The translations under genes and the position numbers were made by a program. This document shows positions 25,878 to 34,592 of a stretch of 64,000 nt of DNA, piece after piece; the stretch's first letter is position 1; each line of letters opens with the position of its first letter. Below the pieces are notes generated by a model, which was not told where the DNA came from, searched no databases, and saw only the letters and a list, made by a program, of their open reading frames with translations. Source of the DNA: Aminobacter sp039907765 (lineage in GTDB: Bacteria > Pseudomonadota > Alphaproteobacteria > Rhizobiales > Rhizobiaceae); contig NZ_JARDJI010000005.1 in NCBI RefSeq assembly GCF_039907765.1, forward strand, positions 1 to 64,000, read 5' to 3'.

Positions 25878-26342
25878 ATGCCTGAGATCAGAACCAGAAT
25901 AGACGGTTTCCTGAAAGTCCCGGACATCCCCGGCCCGAGCGTGCGCGACGGACATGAGGAGGAGATCGAAATCTACGGCGTCGACTACAACATGGTCGCG
26001 CCGCACGATCCGAACTCGCTGTCGCGGCGCGGCCGCGTGGCGCTCGGCATGATCGAGTTCACCAAGCACTACGACATGGCGTCGCCCTACCTGCAGAAGG
26101 CGCTGTTCGAGAACACGCTGATGGACGAGGTGGTGTTTTCCTGCCGGCGCACCATCGAGGGCGAAACGAGCGACTACCTGGTGGTGACCCTCACCGATGC
26201 CTCCGTGGTGACCTACCACATGCACCCGAGCGAGGACGAGCCGGACGTCATCGAGGACAAGGTGGCGTTCGCCTACAAGTCCATCAAGTTCAACTATGAC
26301 GACAAGCATGAGGTCGAAATGGATGTCCATGTCGGCAAGTGA
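25878..26342 (+). CDS. hcp: T6SS tail-tube protein Hcp (TssD)
   Basis: A 154-residue Hcp1-family protein: IRTRIDGFLKVPDIPGPSVRDGH, RRGRVALGMIEFTKHYDMASPYL and FAYKSIKFNYDD. Hexameric rings stack into the inner tube and carry small effectors. A short well-spaced GGAGAG just upstream fits the high expression expected. The tssE start lies inside the last codons of this gene. Confidence 0.96.
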   Translation: MPEIRTRIDGFLKVPDIPGPSVRDGHEEEIEIYGVDYNMVAPHDPNSLSRRGRVALGMIEFTKHYDMASPYLQKALFENTLMDEVVFSCRRTIEGETSDYLVVTLTDASVVTYHMHPSEDEPDVIEDKVAFAYKSIKFNYDDKHEVEMDVHVGK

Positions 26343-27084
26343 GCATGCCCGCCGTCACGGTACCGATACAGCGCAGACCACAGCAAGCCCGCGGGCCAGA
26401 CGGGAGGCCGTCCAGCCGTCCCTGTGGGATCGCCTGCTGAACGACATCCCCGGGCTCGCCTCGGAGATCGATGCCCTGCAGCGGGCATTGCAGGACGAGC
26501 TGGGCGCCGAGCGCCTCGACGGGCTGATGACCGCCGGGGCGCGGGCGATCGACGCCGACGCGGAGCTGACGGCCGAGCAGAAGCGCCGGCTGCACCGCCT
26601 GATCGTCCAGAACCGGCACCGCGCCGAGCTCGAAAGCCGCGGCGTGGTGGTGTCGGCGCGCGTCCTGCGCGAGGCGGTGCGGCGCGACATCGAGGCGCTG
26701 TTCAACACCGAGCGCTTCGAGGCTCACCCGCTGCTCTCCGACTATGAACTGGAGCAGTCGGCCGGCCTGCCGCCGACGCTCGAGGACTTCCCCGAGGTGC
26801 GCCGCAGCGTCGTCAACTACGGCGTGCCCTCCTTCTCCGGCCGCTCGTCGCGCGATTTCGACCGCGAGACGCTGGCGCGCGAGATCCGCGCGGTGCTCGC
26901 CACCTTCGAGCCGCGCCTCAAGGAGAGCGCGACCAAGGTGACGGTCAATCTCGGCGACAGGACGGGTCTCAAGATCGAGATCGACGCCGTGCTCATCATG
27001 ACGCCGACGCCCGAGCGCCTCAGGCTGCGGACCACGATCAACCTCGACAACGGCGTGGCGCGCACGGACTTCAAGGAAGCCTGA
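26323..27084 (+). CDS. tssE: T6SS baseplate protein TssE (gp25-like), with internal insertion
   Basis: About 253 residues. The gp25-like lysozyme-fold core is seen in ESRGVVVSARVLREAVRRDIEALFNTERFE, PEVRRSVVNYGVPSFSG and LAREIRAVLATFEPRLKES. The usual N-terminal peptide SLWDRLLND is present, but about 70 helical residues (IDALQRALQDELGAERLDGL ... RLHRLIVQNRHRAE) separate it from the core, making the protein much longer than the common 140-180. The ATG at 26323 overlaps hcp by 20 bases; 26329 is an alternative. It connects the sheath to the baseplate wedge TssF-TssG. Confidence 0.9.
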   Translation: MSMSASEHARRHGTDTAQTTASPRARREAVQPSLWDRLLNDIPGLASEIDALQRALQDELGAERLDGLMTAGARAIDADAELTAEQKRRLHRLIVQNRHRAELESRGVVVSARVLREAVRRDIEALFNTERFEAHPLLSDYELEQSAGLPPTLEDFPEVRRSVVNYGVPSFSGRSSRDFDRETLAREIRAVLATFEPRLKESATKVTVNLGDRTGLKIEIDAVLIMTPTPERLRLRTTINLDNGVARTDFKEA

Positions 27085-27086
27085 CC

Positions 27087-28961
27087 ATGGATCGGATCTT
27101 CCTGGAATATTACGAGGAGGAACTGACCCACATCCGCGCATTGGCCGCAGAATTCGCCGACATGCATCCGACGGTGGCGCGCAACCTGTCGCTCGACACC
27201 GCGCCCTGCCCCGACCCCTATGTCGAGCGGCTGCTCGACGGCGTGGCGTTCCTGGCCGCCCGCACCCGGCTGAAGGTCGACGCCGAACGCTCGCGGTTCG
27301 CCCGCAGCATCATCGAAGTGCTCTATCCGGACCTGGTTGCGCCGGCGCCGGCGACGGCGATGGCGGTGCTCAAGCCCGGACAGCAGGTCCAAACGATGAA
27401 TGCCGGCCACCTCGTCAGCCGCGGGACGCGGCTGGTGTCGAGCCTGCAGCCCGGACTTTCGACGCGCTGCACCTTCACCACCGTCCAGGACGTGACGCTG
27501 TGGCCGATCGAGATCTCGTCGGTCGGCTACTTCCAGGACCGAAGCGCGCTGGCGACGGCCGGGCTGGCGCCCGTCGCGGGCATGGGCGGCGAGGCGGCGA
27601 TCCGCATAAGCATCGGACGGGCGGGCAAGGGCAAGCTTGGCGAACTGGCGCTCGACCGGCTCGATCTGCACCTTGCCGGGCGCACCAAGGCGCCGCTGCT
27701 GTTCGACACGATCTTCGGCGCCTCAGCCGGCATGGCCGCCCGCCCCGCGGGCAAGACCGGCAAGCTGGTGCCGCTGCCGGCGCCGGAGATGGCGGGCATC
27801 GGCGATGGCGAAGCGCTGATGCCGCGCACGCGCCCGACCTTCGAAGGCTACCGGCTGCTGCGCGAGTATTTCATGATGCCGGAACGCTTCCACTATCTGC
27901 GCGTGCAGGGCCTGCAGCCGGTGGCCCGCAACTGCGACGGCGGCCTGGAGATCGTACTGTTCCTGCGCCGCCCGGTGCCTGAACTCGCCGACCTGGCACC
28001 GGCCGACTTCGAGCTGTTCGCGACGCCGCTGATCAACCTGTTCGAGCGCGAATGCAACGTCGTCGAGCTCGACGCCCGCCGGACGCGGCAGGTGCTCTAC
28101 GCCGACCGCACGCGCCCAAGGGATTTCGAGATCTATCGCGTCACCCGGGTCGCAGATGCGGAGAGCGAGGGTCCAGATGCCGAGATCCCTGCCCTGTTCA
28201 GCCTCGGGCAGAACCGGGGCAGCGGCTGGGTCTATGCCACCGAGCGGCGGCCGCGCCGGGCCACGGAGGATGAGCGCCGCGAAGGCGTGACCCGCACCTC
28301 CTATCTCGGGGACGACGTCTTCCTGTCGATCTCGCGCCCGGCCGCAAGCGCCGCCAACCGGCCGCTCAGGCGCATCGAGGTCAATGCGCTGTGCACCAAC
28401 CGCGACCTGCCGATCCTCGACGACACGCCGTCGCTGACGCTTGAAAGCGGCGATCCCGTCGAGTCGGTCAGGCTGCTTGGCGCCCTGCGCGCGCCGCAGC
28501 CGTCGATACCGGCAGCGCTGCCGGCCGGGGCGGACGGGGAATCGCGGGCCGACGAGCTTGCCTGGCGGCTGGTGGCGCAACTGTCGCTGAATTTCCTCAG
28601 CCTCGCCAAGGAGGGCCGCGGGGTCGATCCGCTGCACGCCCTGCTCGACCTCTATGCCGACCGCGGCGGTCCCGGGATGGCGCGGCACGTGCGCTCGATC
28701 GTCCGCATCGAGTCGCGCCCGGTGATCGAGCGGCTTCCGATCGAAGGCCCGATGTGCTTCGGCCGCGGCACCGAGGTGACGCTGCAGGTGGACCAGTCGG
28801 TGCTTTCCGGCCAAAGCAGCCTGCTGCTGTCGGCGCTGCTGGCGCGGCTGTTTGCCCGGCACTCGGGCATCAACGGGTTCGTGCGGACCCGCACGCGGTT
28901 GCTTCAAAAGCAGGAGGATGTGCCATGGCCGATGACGCCCGGCAACCGCTTCCTGATCTAG
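27087..28961 (+). CDS. tssF: T6SS baseplate protein TssF
   Basis: 624 residues. It opens MDRIFLEYYEEELTHIRALAAEFADMHPTVARNL, the typical VasA/ImpG N-terminus, then YVERLLDGVAFLAARTRLKVD and later RYFMMPERFHYLRVQGL-like sequence (REYFMMPERFHYL) and PALFSLGQN. With TssG, TssE and TssK it forms the baseplate wedge. It starts two bases after tssE and overlaps tssG by 37 bases, so translation is coupled. Confidence 0.95.
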   Translation: MDRIFLEYYEEELTHIRALAAEFADMHPTVARNLSLDTAPCPDPYVERLLDGVAFLAARTRLKVDAERSRFARSIIEVLYPDLVAPAPATAMAVLKPGQQVQTMNAGHLVSRGTRLVSSLQPGLSTRCTFTTVQDVTLWPIEISSVGYFQDRSALATAGLAPVAGMGGEAAIRISIGRAGKGKLGELALDRLDLHLAGRTKAPLLFDTIFGASAGMAARPAGKTGKLVPLPAPEMAGIGDGEALMPRTRPTFEGYRLLREYFMMPERFHYLRVQGLQPVARNCDGGLEIVLFLRRPVPELADLAPADFELFATPLINLFERECNVVELDARRTRQVLYADRTRPRDFEIYRVTRVADAESEGPDAEIPALFSLGQNRGSGWVYATERRPRRATEDERREGVTRTSYLGDDVFLSISRPAASAANRPLRRIEVNALCTNRDLPILDDTPSLTLESGDPVESVRLLGALRAPQPSIPAALPAGADGESRADELAWRLVAQLSLNFLSLAKEGRGVDPLHALLDLYADRGGPGMARHVRSIVRIESRPVIERLPIEGPMCFGRGTEVTLQVDQSVLSGQSSLLLSALLARLFARHSGINGFVRTRTRLLQKQEDVPWPMTPGNRFLI

Positions 28962-29989
28962 GCGCGGGGCTGCCGCTTTCGGAGCGCTACGACTTCTTCG
29001 AGCTGCTGCGGCGTCTCGAGGCGCAGAGCGGCCGGCTGTTCGGCCATTCCGGGCGGCCGGAGCGCGAGCCGGCGCGCCTGGGCCAACACATCCGGCTCGG
29101 TTTTTCCACCCAGGACGTAGTCGCTTTCAGCGCGGAAAGCGAGGACGCCCCTGCCCGCGTCACCGTCGCCAATCTCGGGCTGCTCGGCCCGGAGGGGCCG
29201 CTGCCGCTGCACATCACGCGCTGGGTGCTGGACCGGCTGTCGCAGCGCTGGTTCGCGGGGCAGGACGCGCACCAGACCAGCGACACCACCTTCGTCGACT
29301 TCGTCAACGTGCTGCAGCACCGCATGATCGCGCTCTACTACCGGGCCTGGGCGGACGCCCATCCGGGAGTGCAGGTCGAACGCCCGGTGGCCGGACGGGT
29401 GCACGCGATGCTCGAAGCCATGGCCGGCATCGGCCTGCCCGGCACCGGCAATGCGGAAGCGCCGGAACTGGATGCGGTGAAGCTGCGCCAGGCCGCATCG
29501 CTGGCCTGCCAGGTGGACGGGCCCGAGCGCCTCACCCTGTTCATCGCCGAGGCCTTCAACGTGCCGGTCCGGCTCAAGGAGTTCGTCGCAGCCTGGCTGC
29601 CGGTTCCGCGCGCGCTGCAGACACGGCTCGGCGGCCAGCATGCCGCGTTGGGACAAGGCGCCACGATCGGACCGCGCAGCTTCAGCCGGCAAAGCAGGGT
29701 CGAACTTCGCATCGGCCCGCTCGGGCTCGCGACCTATCTGGAGTTCCTGCCGGGCGGCGCGCGCCTCGGGCTGCTGAAACGGGCGATACGCGACCTGATC
29801 GGCGAGACGCTCGACGTCGACCTGAGGATCGTGCTGGCGCGCGACGAGGTGCCGCCGGCACGCGTCGGGGCGGCACGGCTCGGCAGAACGGCGTGGCTTG
29901 CGCCTGGGCGGGAAAGGGAAGATGCTGAAGATATGCGCCTGCGGACGATCGTCGGCTGGCGTCCCGAAGTGGCGGGAGTCGGGGCATGA
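28925..29989 (+). CDS. tssG: T6SS baseplate protein TssG
   Basis: 354 residues of the VasB/ImpH family: LSERYDFFELLRRLEA, LGQHIRLGFSTQDVVAF, LLGPEGPLPLHITRWVLDRL and DFVNVLQHRMIALYYRAWADA, with the C-terminal VELRIGPLGLATYLEFLPGG. The start is ATG 28925, with CAGGAGG nine bases upstream inside tssF; the frame is open further upstream only because it overlaps tssF. The stop overlaps the fha start (ATGA). Confidence 0.95.
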   Translation: MADDARQPLPDLGAGLPLSERYDFFELLRRLEAQSGRLFGHSGRPEREPARLGQHIRLGFSTQDVVAFSAESEDAPARVTVANLGLLGPEGPLPLHITRWVLDRLSQRWFAGQDAHQTSDTTFVDFVNVLQHRMIALYYRAWADAHPGVQVERPVAGRVHAMLEAMAGIGLPGTGNAEAPELDAVKLRQAASLACQVDGPERLTLFIAEAFNVPVRLKEFVAAWLPVPRALQTRLGGQHAALGQGATIGPRSFSRQSRVELRIGPLGLATYLEFLPGGARLGLLKRAIRDLIGETLDVDLRIVLARDEVPPARVGAARLGRTAWLAPGREREDAEDMRLRTIVGWRPEVAGVGA

Positions 29990-31434
29990 GCTTGCTCCTC
30001 ACGCTTGAGCAGGGACCGCGCGCACAGGCTGTGCGCCAGACCCGGCTGGACAAGGGGGAACTGGTGATAGGTCGCAGTCCCGATGCGGACTGGCAGATCG
30101 AAGATCCCGACATGTTCGTCTCACGCGCCCACTGCAAGATCACGGCGGACAGGGACGGCTATCTCGTCACCGACACGTCGAGCAGCGGCCTGTTCGTCGA
30201 CAATGCGGGCAGCCCGCTGGGCGCCGGCAACAGCGTGCGGCTCAGGAACGGCATGCGGCTGAGGCTGGGCGACTATGTGCTGTGGGTCGAGCTGCAGGCT
30301 GGCGAAGCGGCGGGGCCATCCGCCCCCGTTCGCGCCGCGCCGATCCCGCCCATCCCATCGCGCGCGCCTGCCGGCATCGGCAGCGACGACTTCTTTGCGG
30401 CAACGACGGAGGAAGCGCCTCCGATGCCGCGCCCTGCAGACTTGCCCAACCCGTTCGAGCAGCCCGAGGCCGGCGCGTTCCGGGCCTATGAGCGAAGCGA
30501 CGCAGCGCAACGGACTCCGCCCGCCTTCGACGATCCGTTCAGCCTCGATCCCGTGCCCACGCCGGCTTCGAACAAGGATGGCGACAAGCGGAGCGCCACG
30601 TCGACATTTTCCGATCCGTTCGCGCCGGACACGGGCATGGCTGCGCCGCCGTCCCACCCGGCGCCTCCCGCGGTCGCGTTCGACGACGGCTTCGCCATGG
30701 AACCGGCAACGCCCGCTCCGCGCCCGGAAGAACGACGCGCACCCGCGTCAAGGTCGCCCTCGCCTGCGCCCTGGGACCTGCCGGTGCAACCGGCCGCGCC
30801 AAGTCCGCCGGCTCGTGTCCCGCAGCCAAGACCGGGCCGGACGCAGGCACACGCCGCCCCATCCGACCTGGAGCTGAGGGCCGCCTTCATGCGCGGCATG
30901 GGCCTGGACGACGCGGAAGTCTCCGGCCTAGATCCGATCGCCGAGATGGAGAGGCTCGGCCGGCAGTACCGCATGATGATGGACGGGCTGATGCAGCTCC
31001 TGCGCAAGCGGGCCGAGGAGAAGGGCAATGCCCGCCTCGAGCAGACGGTCGTGGGGGCCTCCGAGGTCAATCCACTGAAATTCCTGCCCACCGTCGACGA
31101 CGCGCTCGCCACGATCCTGGCCGAGCGCAGCGCGGGCTTCCTCAATGGCGACGCAGCGATCCAGGACGCGGTCCGCGACCTCGCCCATCACCACGTGCGG
31201 GCCTGGCGCGGCCTGCAGGGGGCGCTGCGGCGGATGATCGACCGCTTCGACCCGGCCGCGCTAGAGGAAGAGCTAAAGTCGAGTTCGTCGCTGGAGACAC
31301 TGCTTGCCGGCGGGCGCGGCGCCAAGCTCTGGGACCTCTACAAGAAACGCCATCGCGAGATCGCCGTGAGCGCGGAAACCCGCTTCATGGGCGAGATCGG
31401 CGCCGATTTCCGCAACGCCTATGAAGAGGAGTGA
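29986..31434 (+). CDS. fha: T6SS FHA-domain protein (Fha/TagH), copy 1
   Basis: 482 residues. The FHA domain (about 20-95) contains the phosphothreonine-binding features GRSPDADWQI, SRAHCKI and SSSGLFVDN. A long disordered Pro/Ala/Asp linker follows (about 105-290). The C-terminal domain typical of T6SS FHA proteins is at about 295-482 (NPLKFLPTVDDALATIL, HHVRAWRGLQGALRRMIDRFDP, LWDLYKKRHREI). In Agrobacterium, Fha reads the PpkA-dependent phosphorylation of TssL. It sits between tssG and tssJ with overlapping or near-touching ends. Confidence 0.93.
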   Translation: MSLLLTLEQGPRAQAVRQTRLDKGELVIGRSPDADWQIEDPDMFVSRAHCKITADRDGYLVTDTSSSGLFVDNAGSPLGAGNSVRLRNGMRLRLGDYVLWVELQAGEAAGPSAPVRAAPIPPIPSRAPAGIGSDDFFAATTEEAPPMPRPADLPNPFEQPEAGAFRAYERSDAAQRTPPAFDDPFSLDPVPTPASNKDGDKRSATSTFSDPFAPDTGMAAPPSHPAPPAVAFDDGFAMEPATPAPRPEERRAPASRSPSPAPWDLPVQPAAPSPPARVPQPRPGRTQAHAAPSDLELRAAFMRGMGLDDAEVSGLDPIAEMERLGRQYRMMMDGLMQLLRKRAEEKGNARLEQTVVGASEVNPLKFLPTVDDALATILAERSAGFLNGDAAIQDAVRDLAHHHVRAWRGLQGALRRMIDRFDPAALEEELKSSSSLETLLAGGRGAKLWDLYKKRHREIAVSAETRFMGEIGADFRNAYEEE

Positions 31435-31437
31435 CGC

Positions 31438-31890
31438 ATGATCGACCGGCGCGACTTCATCCTTGCCCTTGGTGCTACCGGGCTGGTGGCCGCCTGCCAA
31501 AGCGGGCCGCCCAAGCCTTCCGCGGTCACCATCAACATGAGCGGCCAAGCCGGCATGAACCCCGGGCCCGACGGCAGCGACCGGCCCGTGACCGTTCTCG
31601 TCCTGCGGCTGAAGAGCACCGGAAAATTCAATTCGGCCGACTATTTCGCCCTCCAGGGCGACGCCGCCACGGCGCTTGCCGGGGACCTGCTCGGCTCCGA
31701 CCAGATCGCGGTGGGGCCCGGCAAGCCGGCCTCGAAGACGATCACCGTCGAGCCGGAGGCGACGGCGCTCGGCTTCGTCGCACTCGTCCGCGAGCCCACC
31801 GGCAGGACATGGCGGACGACGAAGTCGGTGTCGCCCGGGTCGACGCTCACGATACCCGTGACGCTCGGCAAGGGAGGCATTTCGGCCTAG
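31438..31890 (+). CDS. tssJ: T6SS outer-membrane lipoprotein TssJ
   Basis: 150 residues. A lipoprotein signal with lipobox VAAC is followed by a small beta-sandwich (VTVLVLRLKSTGKFNSADYFALQGDA, ALGFVALVREPTGRTWR). The signal begins MIDRRDFILALG, a twin-arginine-like pattern unusual for TssJ. It anchors the TssL-TssM complex to the outer membrane by binding the periplasmic end of TssM. It is the only TssJ in the window although there are two TssM proteins. It starts three bases after fha. Confidence 0.9.
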   Translation: MIDRRDFILALGATGLVAACQSGPPKPSAVTINMSGQAGMNPGPDGSDRPVTVLVLRLKSTGKFNSADYFALQGDAATALAGDLLGSDQIAVGPGKPASKTITVEPEATALGFVALVREPTGRTWRTTKSVSPGSTLTIPVTLGKGGISA

Positions 31891-31927
31891 CCGGAGACGT
31901 GGGGTTGTCGATGCAGAGAGTTGCCGC

Positions 31928-33262
31928 ATGACCGACGCAAACAGGGTTCTGTGGTCCGAAGGGCTGTTCCTCAGGACGCAGCATTTCCAGCAGCAGGACC
32001 GCTTCTTCGAAACGACGGTGCGCGGCGCCCTCCAGGCCGGGCAGCTCCATACCTTCGGATTCCGTTCGCTGACGCTCGACCCTGCCCTGCTCGAAGCCGG
32101 GCAGGTCGCCGTGCTGACAGCGCGCGGCATCTTCCCGGACGGCACGCCCTTCGCCATTCCCGAGACGATGGACCCGCCACGGCCGCTCGCCATCACCGCC
32201 GAGATGGGCGTCGGCCCCGTGCTCGTCGCGCTGCCGCTGGAGCCGCCGGGCGGGGTCGGCTTCGATCCGGCGCATGCGGAGACGTCCGGCGCGCGCTATC
32301 GCGGGCGGATCGTCGCCGTCCGCGACGCCGTCCAGGGAGGGGCCGATCCCGAGGAGATCGAGATCGCCAGGCCGGAGGCGCTGCTTCTGCCGCCCGGCAA
32401 ATCGATCGGCGGCTACACCGCCCTGCCGGTGACCGAGGTCCGCGGACTGAGGGCCGACGGCGGCGTCGCCACAGACGAGACCTTCCTGCCGCCGACGCTC
32501 GCGACCGGGGCGGTCGCCTGGTATGCGCAACTGCTGCAGGAGGTCATCACCGGGCTCGACCAGATCGCCGAGGCGCATGCCAAGATGGTGCTCGGCGGGC
32601 CAGGCCGCAGCGTCGAAGACCTGATGATGCTGCATCTCGCCAACGCCGCCCGGCCACGGCTGGCGCACATGCTGGCGCAGGACATCTTCCACCCGGCCGA
32701 CCTGTTCTTGGAACTGGCGGGCCTGGCGGGTTCGATGGCCACCTTCGGATCGAGTTCGCGGCGACTGGCGGAACTGCCCGCCTACGACCACATGGCGCCC
32801 GGACCGGCCTACCTGGCGCTGGCCGAGACCCTGCGCTCGCTGATCCTCAGCCTGCGTTATGTCGAGCCCAAGTCGCGCGCCCTGCCGGTGATGCGCCACT
32901 CCACCAATGTGTGGAAGGTGCGCATCGACAACCCGAAGCTCCTGGTGTCCAGCCGCATCGTCATCCGGGTCGGTTCGGAGCTTTCCGAGGACGCGTTGCG
33001 CAAGATATTCGTCAACCAGGCGACGGTGGGCGCGGCCGGGGATTTCGAGGGACTGTGGAAGTCGCGCCTGCCCGGCATCCCGCTCAAGCCGCTGCATTCG
33101 CAGCCGCGCGAGATCCCCTATGACGGCGACCGGCTGTGCCTCGAACTGGATCAGCGCAGCGAGCACTGGGCCTCGCTGCTCAACGCGCCGGGCTTCGTCA
33201 TCGGCGTTTCCGGGGTGCTGCCCAGCGAACCCGAGGTCGACTGCTATTCGGTGAACAGGTGA
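31928..33262 (+). CDS. tssK: T6SS baseplate protein TssK
   Basis: 444 residues of the VasE/ImpJ family, opening NRVLWSEGLFLRTQHFQQQDRFFE, the family signature, with later LLQEVITGLDQIAEAHAKMVLGGPGRSVEDLMML and the C-terminal receptor-binding-like domain (YDGDRLCLELDQRSEHWASLLNAPGF). It links the baseplate to the cytoplasmic parts of TssL and TssM. The 37-base gap after tssJ is the widest inside the tssE-tssM stretch. tssL follows after four bases. Confidence 0.96.
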   Translation: MTDANRVLWSEGLFLRTQHFQQQDRFFETTVRGALQAGQLHTFGFRSLTLDPALLEAGQVAVLTARGIFPDGTPFAIPETMDPPRPLAITAEMGVGPVLVALPLEPPGGVGFDPAHAETSGARYRGRIVAVRDAVQGGADPEEIEIARPEALLLPPGKSIGGYTALPVTEVRGLRADGGVATDETFLPPTLATGAVAWYAQLLQEVITGLDQIAEAHAKMVLGGPGRSVEDLMMLHLANAARPRLAHMLAQDIFHPADLFLELAGLAGSMATFGSSSRRLAELPAYDHMAPGPAYLALAETLRSLILSLRYVEPKSRALPVMRHSTNVWKVRIDNPKLLVSSRIVIRVGSELSEDALRKIFVNQATVGAAGDFEGLWKSRLPGIPLKPLHSQPREIPYDGDRLCLELDQRSEHWASLLNAPGFVIGVSGVLPSEPEVDCYSVNR

Positions 33263-33266
33263 CGCG

Positions 33267-34589
33267 ATGAGCCAGGACGATCCTTTCGGCCTGTCGGAGG
33301 ATCGCGAGCGAACCAGGATACGCATGGTCGCCACGCCGATGCCGCGTGCGGCCGCCGTGTCCGCTGCATCCGCGCCCGCCAGGCGGTTGCGAAGCCACCC
33401 CAACAAGCTGGTCAATGCATTCTCGGCGCTGCTCGAATTCGCACCGGAGCTGGAGAGCGCGCTGCCGCCCGACAATCCCGAGGCGCTGAGGACGCGCCTG
33501 CAGGAGGAACTGGTGCGGGCGCGCGACACGGCGGTGGCCGGCGGATCGTCGCTGGACCGGGCCGACCAGGCGGCGTGGTCGGTCGCGGCCTTGCTCGACG
33601 ATCTCGCGCTCAACACGCCATGGGGCGGCGCCAGCGCCTGGCCGCGCCAGCCGCTGGTGGTGATGCTGCGCGGCGACGTGGATGCCGGCGCGCAGTTCTT
33701 CTCCCGGCTGGAGGAGCTCGAGCGCCATCCGAACCGCGACAGGGAAATGCTGGAATTGCAGTATCTCTGCATGGCGCTCGGTTTCCGCGGCAAGTACCGC
33801 GTGCCGGGCCGGGCCGGCGACCGCTCGCTGAACGCCGTGCGCGTCGCCGCCGCGCGCTTCCTGCGCGATGCCGACGCCGCCGATGCGCCGCTCTCGCCGA
33901 ACTGGCGGGGCGTGGTCGCCGCCGACGAGCCGCAGCGCTTCACCGTGCCGATCTGGGTGATGGCCGCCCTGGCGGCGGTGGTGGCGACCGGGATCTACGT
34001 GGCGCTGCAGATGTCGCTGAGCAACCAGGCGCTGCAGCTGTCGGCGCTGGTGCGGGCGCTACCGCCGGCCGAGCGCGCCGAGCTGCTGCGGTCGACACCG
34101 CAGGCCGAAGCGCCGCCGGTCGAGAAGGTCGATTTCGCGCTGCTGCCCGAATTCCAGGCGGCGGCGCCGGAAGGGCTGCGCCCTGCGCTGAGCGGGACCG
34201 AAAGCGTCTCGCTCGCCAAGCTGGTCATCCAGGCTACCAATCCCGAATTGTTCCAGTCGTCGCGCGCCGAACTGACCGACGGCTTCCAGCCGCTCATCGC
34301 CTCCGTCGCCAAGGTGATCCTCGACAACCAGGAACTGATCGGCAACGTCACGGTCGTCGGCCATACCGACGGCATTCCGCTCCAGCGCAGCAACCCGCTG
34401 TCGACCAACCAGCGCCTGTCGGAGGCGCGCGCCGAGACCATCGCCGATCTCCTCGTCCACAACGGCGTGCCGGCCGAGCGCGTCAAGTCGGAGGGACGCG
34501 CCGCCACCGATCCGGTCGCCGACGATGCCACGCGCGAAGGCCGCGCCCTCAATCGCCGTGTCGAAGTGCTGGTCGAAAAGAGGCTGTGA
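33267..34589 (+). CDS. tssL: T6SS TssL (DotU) with OmpA-like peptidoglycan-binding domain, copy 1
   Basis: 440 residues. The N-terminal cytoplasmic DotU domain (about 40-210) contains DQAAWSVAALLDDLALNTPWG, FFSRLEELERHPNRDREMLELQYLCMALGFRGKYR. One transmembrane helix follows (about 230-250, IWVMAALAAVVATGIYVAL). The C-terminus is an OmpA-type domain (VVGHTDGIP, NQRLSEARAETIADLL, NRRVEVLVEKRL). It belongs to the TssL type that carries its own peptidoglycan anchor. It is three bases upstream of tssM. Confidence 0.95.
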   Translation: MSQDDPFGLSEDRERTRIRMVATPMPRAAAVSAASAPARRLRSHPNKLVNAFSALLEFAPELESALPPDNPEALRTRLQEELVRARDTAVAGGSSLDRADQAAWSVAALLDDLALNTPWGGASAWPRQPLVVMLRGDVDAGAQFFSRLEELERHPNRDREMLELQYLCMALGFRGKYRVPGRAGDRSLNAVRVAAARFLRDADAADAPLSPNWRGVVAADEPQRFTVPIWVMAALAAVVATGIYVALQMSLSNQALQLSALVRALPPAERAELLRSTPQAEAPPVEKVDFALLPEFQAAAPEGLRPALSGTESVSLAKLVIQATNPELFQSSRAELTDGFQPLIASVAKVILDNQELIGNVTVVGHTDGIPLQRSNPLSTNQRLSEARAETIADLLVHNGVPAERVKSEGRAATDPVADDATREGRALNRRVEVLVEKRL

Positions 34590-34592
34590 CAG

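Noticed and set aside
22551..26330. 1259-codon open frame on the minus strand
   Set aside because: It runs antisense through tssA-tssB-tssC-hcp, whose products are unmistakable. The His/Arg/Val-rich translation is a shadow.
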